Origin: JALZKA01 sp963754045
GTDB lineage: Bacteria; Actinomycetota; Thermoleophilia; Solirubrobacterales; 70-9
Direction: 5' to 3'
Assembly: GCA_963754045.1 (NCBI GenBank)
Contig: CAVWEN010000002.1
Span: 806,001-870,000 of the forward strand
DNA: 64,000 bases
Within the stretch, counting starts at the first letter, position 1. Each line of letters begins with the position of its first letter. Both the position numbers and the translations under genes were made by a program. Below are positions 24,251 through 32,960 of the stretch, one piece after another. The notes under the pieces are model-generated. The model was not told the DNA's origin and searched no databases. It worked only from the letters and a program-made list of their open reading frames with translations.

Positions 24251-25432
24251 CTACTGGGACGCGAGCCTGTAGACCGGGCCGTCGAGCGAGATCGCGTAGA
24301 GCCGGCCGCTCGCGTCTTCGGCAAACGAGGAGATCGACGGGACCTGGAGCCCGAGGGGCCGGTCGTCGTCGGCCGACCGGCCCGCGGTGAAGCTGCGCAG
24401 CTGGCCCTGGCAGAAATCGGCGTAGAGGTAGCGACCCCACAGCGTCGGCAGCTCCGGGTCGCGAACCACGTAGCCGCCGGTGACCGAGCAGCCGAGGTCG
24501 CGCCCGTAGGCCAGCACCGGGTCGAGCGCGTCGGGTGCGCGCTGGTCGGAGTTGAACCGTTCGGCGCCCTCGAACGCCGACCAGCCGAGGTTGACGCCGC
24601 CGGTCGGATCGGTCACAAGGTCGATCTCCTCGAGTGAGTTCTGCCCCACGTCGCCGATCCACAGGTCGCCGCTGCGACGGTCGAATGAAAAGCGCCACGG
24701 GTTTCGCAGTCCGTACACGGCGATTTCGGGGCGAGCGTTGCGGCGGTCGGAGAATGGGTTGTCGCGCGGGATCGTGTAGGCGTCCTTGCGCGTACGTGCC
24801 GGGTCGATCCGCAGGATCTTCCCCAGCAGCGAGCGGAGGTCCTGACCGTTTCGCTCGGGGTCCCCGGCAGATCCGCCGTCGCCCAGCCCGATGTAGAGGC
24901 GCCGGTCAGGGCCGAAGATCAACAGGCCGCCGTTGTGGTTCGAAAACGGCTGCGCCACGGCGATTAGGGGACGGGCGCTGCGGGGGTCGCCCTTGTTGCC
25001 GCGGCGCCGGTACTCGACCACTCGCGTGTCGCCGGCCGGGTTCGTGTAGTCGACGTAGAAGCGGCCGGAGCGCTCATAGGTAGGCGAGAAGGCGATCGAG
25101 AGCAAGCCCTGCTCACCGCAACAGGAGATCTTCCGCGAGAGGTCGAGGAAGGTGCTGCGGCTACCGTCGGGTGCAAGGCGAACGATGCGCCCCGTCTGCT
25201 CGACGATGTAGAGGGCTTTATCGCCATCGGGTTGCGCGAGGAAGACCGGCGAGTCGAACTCGCCGAGCTCTTCGAGCCGGACGCCGCCGCGACCGTTGCC
25301 CGCGTTGCCGGGCTGGCCGCCGGAGGACGGCTCGGTGGGGGTGACGGGCGGCTCGGCCTTTTCGCCGCAACCCGCAACGAGCGCGACCGCGACCAGGGCG
25401 GAGGTAAGGGCGTGTCGCCGCGACCCGCTCAG
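24251..25432 (-). CDS. PQQ-dependent sugar dehydrogenase lipoprotein (paralogue 3), apparent CTG start
   Basis: A 393-residue lipoprotein. From CTG 25432 it reads (L)SGSRRHALTSALVAVALVAGC, a complete signal peptide with lipobox LVAGC (Cys 22), then a Pro/Gly linker and the propeller: ALYIVEQTGRIVRL, CCGEQGLLSIAF, HNGGLLIFGPDRRLYIGLGDGG, YGLRNPWRFSFDR, IGDVGQNSLEEIDLV. Between the upstream stop and the first TTG (25105, inside the propeller) there is no ATG, GTG or TTG in frame. The CTG overlaps the stop of the preceding lipoprotein gene as CTGA. The intact lipobox argues against a pseudogene. Confidence 0.86.
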   Translation of the reverse strand: MSGSRRHALTSALVAVALVAGCGEKAEPPVTPTEPSSGGQPGNAGNGRGGVRLEELGEFDSPVFLAQPDGDKALYIVEQTGRIVRLAPDGSRSTFLDLSRKISCCGEQGLLSIAFSPTYERSGRFYVDYTNPAGDTRVVEYRRRGNKGDPRSARPLIAVAQPFSNHNGGLLIFGPDRRLYIGLGDGGSAGDPERNGQDLRSLLGKILRIDPARTRKDAYTIPRDNPFSDRRNARPEIAVYGLRNPWRFSFDRRSGDLWIGDVGQNSLEEIDLVTDPTGGVNLGWSAFEGAERFNSDQRAPDALDPVLAYGRDLGCSVTGGYVVRDPELPTLWGRYLYADFCQGQLRSFTAGRSADDDRPLGLQVPSISSFAEDASGRLYAISLDGPVYRLASQ

Positions 25433-26124
25433 CGGGCGACCTCGACGCGACCGCCATCGGTCACGCGAGTCTGCGGCGGCTTGTCGGTGATGGTTGGGAC
25501 GAACTCGCCCTCGACCGGGCTGCCGTCGGCCGTGACGATCTTGGCCTTGCCGTCGAGTCCTCCGGCGAGCTCGTAATGGACCGTGTAGGTGCCCGAGGTC
25601 ACCGGGGTGACTCGCCAGAAGATCGTCTTGGACTCGTTCGGGCCGAGCGCGCCGAAGGAGTAGGTGTCCGTTGCCGCCGTCTCTGCGCCGGCCGTGGGCT
25701 GGTCGTCGAGCTTAGAGGGGTTGACGCCGTCCTCGAGGATCTTCGGGTAGTCGTTCTCGAGAATCCATACCGGGCGGTTCGGGTCGGCGAGGCCCGCCTG
25801 GTCTGAGCGGATGTTGAATGAGCCGTCCGCCTTGGTCTCGGCGTCGCCCGTGTAGATGGTGATCGCCAGGTCGGGAACGCTTTCGCCCCCGGTGTTGGTG
25901 ACCTCGAGTGATAGATCAACGGTCTCGGCAAGGCGCTGTCGCGGCGGGAACTTTGCCTGCGACACCTCGACTGAAAACTCACCGGCGACCTCGTTCTCGT
26001 CCTGGCGCTCCTTCTCGCCGCAGGCGCCCAGCAGGAGAATCGAGCACGCAGCTGCGACTCCAGCGGCTAGGGCTGGGTGGCGCTGGGCCCGCTTTTTGCG
26101 GGGGCTTGTACCTGGCTCCCCCAA
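25429..26124 (-). CDS. Putative lipoprotein of unknown function
   Basis: A 231-residue lipoprotein with basic n-region SPRKKRAQRHP, hydrophobic core and lipobox LLLGAC (Cys 35 from TTG 26124). A GTG at 26154 is an alternative start; neither has a strong ribosome binding site. The mature part reads like a beta-sandwich: VDLSLEVTNTGGESVPDLAITIYTGD and a second strand-rich module SKTIFWRVTPVTSGTYTVHYELAGG, similar to CARDB-type domains. It is the first gene of the sugar dehydrogenase operon and may be an accessory or scaffold at the outer face of the membrane (inference). Confidence 0.65.
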   Translation of the reverse strand: MGEPGTSPRKKRAQRHPALAAGVAAACSILLLGACGEKERQDENEVAGEFSVEVSQAKFPPRQRLAETVDLSLEVTNTGGESVPDLAITIYTGDAETKADGSFNIRSDQAGLADPNRPVWILENDYPKILEDGVNPSKLDDQPTAGAETAATDTYSFGALGPNESKTIFWRVTPVTSGTYTVHYELAGGLDGKAKIVTADGSPVEGEFVPTITDKPPQTRVTDGGRVEVAR

Positions 26125-26239
26125 GGCGCGGGGAACATACCACCCGACTCGCACGAAGGTTGTGGGTTGAGCTGGGGGGCGTTGATGGAATACTGTGTGG
26201 CCAACGGAGCGGGCGGGTACCCCGGCTCCGGGAGAACTG

Positions 26240-27046
26240 ATGGTTAGATCCGCTGCAGACAGGGCATTCCTGCCGGCCAAGGGCCTGTTTGAACAGGTCG
26301 GGAACATGATGATCCTGACTGGGAAGACGGTCACGGCGACAGTGCGCCCACCGTTCCCCTACGGCGGCGAGTTCATCTCGCAGTTCCTCTTCGCCCTCCA
26401 GCTCTGCTGGTTCCCGATGATGATCTCGACGATCGCCTTCGGGTTCGGAGCTCCTGGCCTTCAGGCCGCGAACTTCCTCTCGCTGTTCGGCGCGCTCGAC
26501 CGCCTCGGCGGCTTCTTCATCCTCGCCTCGGTCCGCGAGTTCGCCCCGTTCGTGACGGCGGTCGTCGTCGCCGGCGTCGCCGGCACCGCGATCACCGCCG
26601 ACCTCGGCGCCCGCAAGATCCGCGAGGAGCTCGACGCCCTCCAGGTCCTCGGCGTCGATCCGATCAAGAACCTCGTCGTCCCCCGCTTCCTGGCCCTGAT
26701 GCTGATCACCGGGCTGATGGACATCTACGCCCTGCTGTTCGGGATCACCGGCGGGATCTTCGCCGAGATCGCCTACGGCCAGCCGCTCGGAGGCTTCTTC
26801 GCGACCCTGTTTAGCAATGCCTCGGTGACCGACCTCTGGGGATCGGTGCTCAAGTGCACCATCTTCGGAGCGGTGATAGCCGTGGTCTGTTCCTACAAAG
26901 GGATGAATGCGTCCGGAGGCGCCGAGGGCGTGGGCCGCGCCGTCAACGAGGCTGTCGTGATCGCCTTCCTCGGGGTCTTCGCGGTCAACTACGTCTTCAC
27001 CCAGACCCTGCTGGCGACGAGTCCTGAGCTGTCGGTGATCAAGTAG
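26240..27046 (+). CDS. MlaE/YrbE-family ABC transporter permease (first)
   Basis: A 268-residue integral membrane permease of the Mla/Mce lipid transporters. VREFAPFVTAVVVAGVAGTAITADLGARKIREELDAL (in pieces) is the MlaE signature with the cytoplasmic EExDAL helix, followed by GVDPIKNLVVPRFLAL. Five to six transmembrane segments are visible. ATG 26240 has GGGAGAA just upstream. It is separated by two bases from the second permease, so the pair likely forms a heterodimer, as YrbEA/YrbEB do in Mce systems. Confidence 0.92.
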   Translation: MVRSAADRAFLPAKGLFEQVGNMMILTGKTVTATVRPPFPYGGEFISQFLFALQLCWFPMMISTIAFGFGAPGLQAANFLSLFGALDRLGGFFILASVREFAPFVTAVVVAGVAGTAITADLGARKIREELDALQVLGVDPIKNLVVPRFLALMLITGLMDIYALLFGITGGIFAEIAYGQPLGGFFATLFSNASVTDLWGSVLKCTIFGAVIAVVCSYKGMNASGGAEGVGRAVNEAVVIAFLGVFAVNYVFTQTLLATSPELSVIK

Positions 27047-27048
27047 CT

Positions 27049-27843
27049 ATGGGTTGGCTGGCGATACCCCGGGACTGGCTCGCCTCGCTCGGCGACATCG
27101 CCCGCTTCAGCGGCCGGGTTATGGGCATCGTCTACTCCGGACGGGTGATGCGCTACTTCGGCGAGTCCCTGCGTCAGGCCGGAATCCTGATCCTGGGCTC
27201 GACCATCGTCATCTGGGGCCTGATCTTCATCCTCGGCTTGACGTGCGGCATCGAGGGCGCGTACTTCAACCGCTCGGTGGGCGCGCCCGCCTACGCCGGC
27301 GTCTTCGCCGCCTGGTGTGACCTACGTGAGGTGATTCCCTACGCCTTCGGCTACATGATGGCCGCCAAGGTCGGGACCGGAATCGTCGCCGAGATCGGTG
27401 CGATGCGGATTTCCGACGAGGTAGATGCCCTCGAGGTCATGGGCGTCAACCCGATGATCTTTCTCTGCGGCACGCGCCTTTTGGGCGCATGGATCACCCT
27501 GCCCTTCATGTACCTCGCCGGGATCGGGGTGGGCTTCTTCGCCTCGTATCTAGCGGTGGTCGAGCAGATCGGCGAGGTCTCGGCCGGCGGCTACTTCCTG
27601 ATCTTCTGGATGTTCCAGAACCCGCCCGACCTCATATTCAGCCTGACCAAGGCAATGGTGATGGCAACGACCATCGTGCTCGTCGGGTGCTACTACGGCT
27701 ATACCGCTTCGGGCGGACCAGTCGGCGTGGGAACGGCGACGGCGAAGTCCATGGTCTTGAACATCGTGCTCGTACACATCATCGGGATGATGGGAACCTT
27801 GGTCTTCTGGGGCGCAAACCCGAGAGCGCCGATAGGTGGGTGA
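27049..27843 (+). CDS. MlaE/YrbE-family ABC transporter permease (second)
   Basis: A 264-residue permease paralogous to the first. The family helix is GTGIVAEIGAMRISDEVDALEVMGVNPMIFL and the C-terminal YYGYTASGGPVGVGTATAKSMVLN matches MlaE proteins. The two-permease arrangement is the actinobacterial Mce type rather than the proteobacterial Mla type. It is followed after 66 bases by the ATPase gene. Confidence 0.92.
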   Translation: MGWLAIPRDWLASLGDIARFSGRVMGIVYSGRVMRYFGESLRQAGILILGSTIVIWGLIFILGLTCGIEGAYFNRSVGAPAYAGVFAAWCDLREVIPYAFGYMMAAKVGTGIVAEIGAMRISDEVDALEVMGVNPMIFLCGTRLLGAWITLPFMYLAGIGVGFFASYLAVVEQIGEVSAGGYFLIFWMFQNPPDLIFSLTKAMVMATTIVLVGCYYGYTASGGPVGVGTATAKSMVLNIVLVHIIGMMGTLVFWGANPRAPIGG

Positions 27844-27909
27844 GCGACGTGTCGCGAAAGCAGACTCATCCGAGTGGTAACGCTTTTCTAGGTGGATAAG
27901 GAGAAACCG

Positions 27910-28839
27910 TTGGCAGACGACCCAAATCAGGAATCGGCGCAGGCCCCGTTCGAGGAAGAGAACACCTACGTCGAGTCGAACCCCGAGATGGGTGCGCTCC
28001 ACAAGGACTACATCCTCCCGGGTGTGGCTGCCGGCGAACAAGACCCGTACAAGTGGCACACCGGCGAGAAGCGCGACCACGGCGGCGAGGATGCGATCGA
28101 AGCGATCGACGTCGTCAAGCAGTTCGGCCGAATGCGCATCCAAAACGGCCTAAATCTCGGCGTCCCCGACGACATGATCTCGATGCTGCTGGGTCCTTCC
28201 GGTACCGGGAAGAGCGTCTTCATCAAGCTCGTGGTCGGGTTGCTCTACCCCGACTCCGGCGACATCCTGGTGCACGGCGAGTCGGTGCCGAGCATGAGCG
28301 ACGACGAACTGTTCGAGATGCGCAAGAAGTTCGGCCTGCTCTTCCAGGACGGCGCGCTGTTCGGATCGATGAACATCTTCGACAACACCGCCTTTCCGCT
28401 GCGCCAGCACACGGACAAGAGCGAGAGCGAGATCGGTGAGATCGTCAATCAGCGGCTGCGTGAGGTGGGCCTCCAGCAGGCGATGGACAAGATGCCGAAC
28501 GAGCTCTCGGGCGGCATGCGCAAGCGCGCGGGGTTCGCGCGGGCGCTGGTGCTGGACCCCTCGATCGTGTTCTTCGACGAGCCGGACTCGGGTCTCGATC
28601 CGGTCCGTACCGCGCTGCTTTGCGAACTGATCCGCGAGATCCACGAGGAAAACGGTGGCTGCTACATGGTGATCAGCCACGACCTCGGGACCGCGCGCCG
28701 GATCGCCGATTTCATCGCGGTGCTCTGGAAGGGCCGCATCGTCGAGTCCGGACCCTCCTCGGAGCTGTTCGACTCGCAGAACGAGTTCGTCTCGCAGTTC
28801 CTCAACGCGGAGACGATTGGCCCGCTCGCAATGGATTGA
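27910..28839 (+). CDS. MlaF/Mkl-type ABC transporter ATP-binding protein
   Basis: A 309-residue ATPase energising the MlaE pair. Walker A GPSGTGKSV is near residue 95, signature LSGGMRKRAGFARAL near 198 and Walker B IVFFDEPDSGLDP; GMRKRxGxARAL is specific to the Mkl/MlaF branch. An acidic N-terminal extension of about 60 residues precedes the ABC domain, unusual for the family. The start is taken at TTG 27910, six bases after AAGGAG; GTG 27892 is in frame but lacks a ribosome binding site. Confidence 0.92.
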   Translation: MADDPNQESAQAPFEEENTYVESNPEMGALHKDYILPGVAAGEQDPYKWHTGEKRDHGGEDAIEAIDVVKQFGRMRIQNGLNLGVPDDMISMLLGPSGTGKSVFIKLVVGLLYPDSGDILVHGESVPSMSDDELFEMRKKFGLLFQDGALFGSMNIFDNTAFPLRQHTDKSESEIGEIVNQRLREVGLQQAMDKMPNELSGGMRKRAGFARALVLDPSIVFFDEPDSGLDPVRTALLCELIREIHEENGGCYMVISHDLGTARRIADFIAVLWKGRIVESGPSSELFDSQNEFVSQFLNAETIGPLAMD

Positions 28840-28892
28840 CCGCCGCGCCTATTGGCGCTGCGTTTAGTTCCCGTCCCTAACCTGAAGCGCGG

Positions 28893-31619
28893 ATGAGAGA
28901 CCTCTTCGCGCGGGTCGGTGCTTGGTGCGTCGAGCGACCGGCGCCGGTGATCGCCCTGGTCGTGCTGCTGACAATCGTCGGCGGCGTCGGTGCGCTTTCG
29001 CTGGAGCCCGACGGCGAGGCAGAGACGCTCGTCGACCGTGGCTCGGAAACGTTTCAGGCAACAGAGGAGCTGAAGGAGAAGTTCGGCGACGACGCCGTCG
29101 TCGTGCTGGTCCGCGGCGACCTCGAGCGGCTGATGCTCACCGAGGAGCTCGGCAAGATCCTGCTGCTCGAGAGCTGCCTCGCGGGGACGGTCAGCACCGA
29201 TGAGATCGCTGAGGGCATCCCGACTCCGCAGGCATGCAGCGATCTCGCCCAGGAGCGGCCGGCGAAGGTGGTCTACGGCCCGGCAACGTTTCTCAACCAG
29301 TTCGCCCAGCAGGCCGAGCGGCTGTTGGGGGAGAGCAGCCAGGCGGCGGTGGTGCAGGCACGAGTAGCGAACCGGCGCGCCGTCCGTGACGCGCTGCAGC
29401 GTGGCCTCTCGGAGGAGGAGGCCAAACTACTGGGCGAGCAGGCCGCCCAGGTGGTGCTCTCAGACTTTTCAAACCAGGCGCTCGGGCTGGCGTCGCAGTA
29501 CGGGCTCACGGGCATCCCCCGAATCGACGACCCGACCTTCGTCGCCAACGTAATTTTCGACAACTCGAAGGGCGACGGCGTCCCGAAGTCGAAGTTCGCC
29601 TACCTTTGGCCCAGTGAGGATTCGGCGCTCGTCTCGGTGCGCCTGCGCTCGGATCTCAGCGAGTCCGAGCGCGCCGATGCGATCGACCTCATTCGCGCGG
29701 CGGTGTTCGACCCGGCGTTCCGCCCGCGCGGCGGGTCGTTCCTCGTCAGCGGCGTGCCGGTCGTGGTCGACGGGCTCACCGACGAACTGACCGGAGAGAT
29801 CGTGTTGTTGCTGATCGCTGCGGTGATCGTGATGGCGCTGGTCCTCTCCCTCGTCTTCGCCCCCCCGATGCGCCTCCTGCCGCTCGCCATCGCCCTCGCG
29901 GCCGGCGCGATCGCCTTCGGCCTGCTGGCGCTCTTTGGGGGCTCGCTGACGATGGCATCGATCGCCGGCCTCCCGGTTCTGATCGGGTTGGCGGTGGACT
30001 ACGCGATCCAGCTGCAGGCCCGGTTCGGAGAGGCCCGAAGTTCCGGGGCATCGCCGGTTCGAGCGGCGGGAGAGGCGGCGGCGAAGGGGGGGCCCGTGAT
30101 CGCCACCGCCTGCCTCGCCAGCGCGGCGGGCTTCACGGTGCTGTTGCTCTCGCCGATTCCGATGGTGCGCTCGTTCGGGATGTTGCTCGTGGTCGGCGTG
30201 GTTGTCGCGCTCGTACTGGCCCTGACGGCGGGCCTGGCCCTGCTGTCGATGACGACCCGCGAGGGCTCGGGCCACACCACGTCCCGGTCGAGCGGTGCAC
30301 TCGCGGGCCTAAGGCGCGCAAGCGCACCGTTCGAGGGGATGTTGCGGCGCACGAGCTCGATCTCGCAGCGGGTTCGGGCGGCGATGACGACCCTGGGGGA
30401 GCGCGCGCTGGCCACCGCGATCGCGATTCCTGGACGCGTGCTCGTCGCGGCGACGGTACTGGCCCTGGCCGGTTGGATAGCCGGCACCCGCACGGAGATC
30501 GTCTCCGACTTCCGCCAACTCGTACCGGCAAGTCTTCCGGCGCTCCAGGATGTGGACGCACTCGAGGAGGAGACGGGCGTATCCGGCCAGCTCGACGTGA
30601 GCGTTACTGCAGACGACATCACCGATCCGGCGGTTGTGGCGTGGATGGCTGATCTGCGCTCACGGGTGCTGGCCCAGGGCGCCGACGAGCAGTTTCCGTC
30701 CTGCCGCGACCCCGAGAGCGACGTCTGCCCGGCGATCTCGCTGCCCGACCTGTTTGGCACTGGAGAGGCGATACCTGACCAGGAGCGGATCCGGGCGTTG
30801 CTCGAGCTGCTGCCCCCCTACTTCGCGCAGGCCGTCGTCGAGACTGATCCCGTTTCGGGTGAGATCGGCAATACGGCCGTGCTCTCGTTCGGCATCCCCG
30901 TGATGCCGTTCGACGAACAAAAGGAGCTGATCGACGGGATTCGCGACAAGATCGACCCGCCCGGAGCCACAAGTGACGCCCCGCCGGGGGTTGACGCCGA
31001 GGTCGTCGGGCTACCGGTGCTCGTCGCCGACGCGAACGCATCGCTGTCGTCCAACCGCTACCTGCTCACGATCGCCGGGCTTCTGGCTGTTGCTCTGGCG
31101 CTGTTCGCGGTGTATCGCTCAGTCAGCCGCACGGTGATCCCGCTCGTCCCGGTCGTGCTCGCCCCGGGCTGGTCAGCACTCGTGCTGGAGGCGGCCGACG
31201 TGCCTCTGAATCCGATGTCGGCCACGCTCGGCGCACTGGTGATCGCGATCTCGACCGAGTTCAGCGTGCTGCTCTCGGCCCGCTACCACTCGGAACGGGA
31301 GTCGGGCGCTTCGGTCGGCGAGGCGCTGCGCCTCACCTACTCGCGCACCGGGGCTGCGGTGATGGCCTCGGCGGCGACTGCGATCGCAGGCTTCGCGGTG
31401 CTCGCCCTGGCGGCTCCGATCCAGGCTCTGTTCGGGGGCGACGCGATCCGGATGCTCACCGAGTTCGGACTCGTGGCCGTCATCGACCTCATGGTCGCGC
31501 TCGCAGGTGTGCTCTTCGTCCTCCCTGCCGTACTCGTCTGGGCTGAGGGCGAAACCGCCTTGGCGCTGGGCGAGCGCATGCGCGGACGTCTCCGGGGGCC
31601 GGCGCGGGCCAACGCCTGA
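28893..31619 (+). CDS. RND/MMPL superfamily exporter
   Basis: A 908-residue membrane exporter with the duplicated RND architecture: TM1 at about 17-36, extracytoplasmic domain 40-285, TM2-6 at 290-440, TM7 near 515, second extracytoplasmic domain 540-715 and TM8-12 at 720-890. LIGLAVDYAIQLQARFGEAR is the TM4 motif with the proton-relay Asp; the second-half counterpart reads VIAISTEFSVLLSARYHSER with Glu instead. The family exports lipids (MmpL, HpnN). It lies 53 bases after the MlaF gene on the same strand and overlaps the next start (TGATG). Confidence 0.87.
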   Translation: MRDLFARVGAWCVERPAPVIALVVLLTIVGGVGALSLEPDGEAETLVDRGSETFQATEELKEKFGDDAVVVLVRGDLERLMLTEELGKILLLESCLAGTVSTDEIAEGIPTPQACSDLAQERPAKVVYGPATFLNQFAQQAERLLGESSQAAVVQARVANRRAVRDALQRGLSEEEAKLLGEQAAQVVLSDFSNQALGLASQYGLTGIPRIDDPTFVANVIFDNSKGDGVPKSKFAYLWPSEDSALVSVRLRSDLSESERADAIDLIRAAVFDPAFRPRGGSFLVSGVPVVVDGLTDELTGEIVLLLIAAVIVMALVLSLVFAPPMRLLPLAIALAAGAIAFGLLALFGGSLTMASIAGLPVLIGLAVDYAIQLQARFGEARSSGASPVRAAGEAAAKGGPVIATACLASAAGFTVLLLSPIPMVRSFGMLLVVGVVVALVLALTAGLALLSMTTREGSGHTTSRSSGALAGLRRASAPFEGMLRRTSSISQRVRAAMTTLGERALATAIAIPGRVLVAATVLALAGWIAGTRTEIVSDFRQLVPASLPALQDVDALEEETGVSGQLDVSVTADDITDPAVVAWMADLRSRVLAQGADEQFPSCRDPESDVCPAISLPDLFGTGEAIPDQERIRALLELLPPYFAQAVVETDPVSGEIGNTAVLSFGIPVMPFDEQKELIDGIRDKIDPPGATSDAPPGVDAEVVGLPVLVADANASLSSNRYLLTIAGLLAVALALFAVYRSVSRTVIPLVPVVLAPGWSALVLEAADVPLNPMSATLGALVIAISTEFSVLLSARYHSERESGASVGEALRLTYSRTGAAVMASAATAIAGFAVLALAAPIQALFGGDAIRMLTEFGLVAVIDLMVALAGVLFVLPAVLVWAEGETALALGERMRGRLRGPARANA

Positions 31620-32275
31620 TGTCTCGGTACTCGTTGTGGGTCGGGGTGGCCTTCGTGGCCTTGATCGGCTACGCGACTTTCAACACGATTCAGAGCGACG
31701 ACGGTGGCGTGCTCGGCACCGAGGACACCGAACGGGGCTTGCCGCTGCAGGAGTTCGCCGTTCCGGACGCGCGCGGCGAGCTGCAGGGTGACGCCAATAT
31801 CGCCCAGGACGATTGCGAAACCGCAGAGAACCCCTGTCCGGCGGACGCGCAGCGCACTCCCGCCTGCCAGATCCAGGAGCCGGATGCGATCAAGGTCTGC
31901 GATCTCTTCGACAAACCGCTGGCGATCTCGTTCTGGTTTACACGTGGCGGCGATTGTCTGCCCGCCCAGGACCGCTTCAACGCTGCGGCCGGCGAGTACG
32001 GCGATCAGGTGAACTTCCTCTCGGTGAATGTGCGCGACGACATCGAGAGGGTGCGCGAGATCGTGGCCGAGCGCGGCTGGAGCGTCCCCGTCGGCTGGGA
32101 TCGCGACGGCGCCGTGTCGAACATCTATCGGGTCGGAGTGTGCCCGACGATCGCTCTTGCCTACCCGGGGGGAATTCTGCAGTCGGGGCAGATCGGTGAG
32201 CTGACCGATCCCCAGCTCAGCGCAGCGCTCGAAGAGTTGATCGCCGAATCTCGCGAGCGGGAGGCCGTCCGATGA
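31619..32275 (+). CDS. Membrane-anchored thioredoxin-fold (TlpA/redoxin-like) protein, resolving cysteine only
   Basis: A 218-residue protein: N-terminal anchor LWVGVAFVALIGYATF, a Cys-containing insert (DCETAENPCPADA, ACQIQEPDAIKVCD), then a thioredoxin fold with ISFWFTRGGDCLPAQDRFN near residue 106. The usual WCxxC is reduced to GGDC, so the nucleophilic first cysteine is missing. VGVCPTIALAYPGG is the cis-Pro loop. It may be a non-catalytic redox adaptor or may use other cysteines. It is coupled to genes on both sides (TGATG and ATGA overlaps). Confidence 0.72.
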   Translation: MSRYSLWVGVAFVALIGYATFNTIQSDDGGVLGTEDTERGLPLQEFAVPDARGELQGDANIAQDDCETAENPCPADAQRTPACQIQEPDAIKVCDLFDKPLAISFWFTRGGDCLPAQDRFNAAAGEYGDQVNFLSVNVRDDIERVREIVAERGWSVPVGWDRDGAVSNIYRVGVCPTIALAYPGGILQSGQIGELTDPQLSAALEELIAESREREAVR

Positions 32276-32925
32276 CGGTTGAGGTGGGCGACGAAGCGGT
32301 CCCGGAGGCGGGCTGGCTTGTGCCTGAGCTGGAGGCGGAGTTCCCGGGCTTGGGAGTGCGCTACCTGTTGGTCGAGCGAGGCTCCGGCCGCAGCCCGCGC
32401 CCGGTCAAGGAGCGGTTGAAGACCCTGGCCGGTCGGTACACGGGCGCGACCGCGATCAACCTCCGTCATCAGCCGATCCCATGGGCCTACAGGGTGTTCT
32501 TTCGCCACATCGGGCTCGACCCCGACGAGCAGCGCACCCCGGTGGAGGAGGTCGCGCTCATGCGGATGAGCAAGGGCGGGTTTCCCAGCAGGAATCTTCT
32601 CGACGATGCGCTGACGATCGCGATCGCCGAGTCCGGTGTGGCGCTGCGCGCGTTCGACGCCGACCGGTTAACGGGTCGTCCGGGCATCCGGACCAGCGCG
32701 CCGGGGGAGTCGCTGGAGGGGCGGCCCGGGGAACTGCCCTCGGGGACCCTGGTGATCGCCGACGAAGCGCGGCCGATAAGTCTGCTGTTCGGTGCGATCG
32801 CGGCGGGCCGTGGGGTCCATCCAAAAACGAAGCGGACCATGTTGTGCTCGATCCAGGTGAAGGGCGTTCCTGAGATTGCGGTCGAGGAGGCGTTGTGGCT
32901 CGCAGCAGGGGTGCTTCGCAGTTAG
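32272..32925 (+). CDS. B3/B4 tRNA-binding domain protein
   Basis: A 217-residue stand-alone B3/B4 domain, related to the editing region of phenylalanyl-tRNA synthetase beta subunit. Landmarks: PWAYRVFFRHIGLDPDE, TPVEEVALMRMSKGGFPSRN, LLDDALTIAIAESGVALRAFD and a C-terminal KTKRTMLCSIQVKGVPEI. Such proteins are suspected to hydrolyse mischarged tRNA or free aminoacyl adducts, not shown for this one. The start overlaps the upstream stop as ATGA. Confidence 0.82.
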   Translation: MTVEVGDEAVPEAGWLVPELEAEFPGLGVRYLLVERGSGRSPRPVKERLKTLAGRYTGATAINLRHQPIPWAYRVFFRHIGLDPDEQRTPVEEVALMRMSKGGFPSRNLLDDALTIAIAESGVALRAFDADRLTGRPGIRTSAPGESLEGRPGELPSGTLVIADEARPISLLFGAIAAGRGVHPKTKRTMLCSIQVKGVPEIAVEEALWLAAGVLRS

Positions 32926-32960
32926 AATCCACCGGGAGGCGATTACGACAGGACGAGACC

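Noticed and set aside
24251..25105. Third sugar dehydrogenase as a truncated pseudogene starting at TTG 25105
   Set aside because: The frame extends upstream without stops through the missing strands and an intact lipobox, so the gene is full length with an unusual start.
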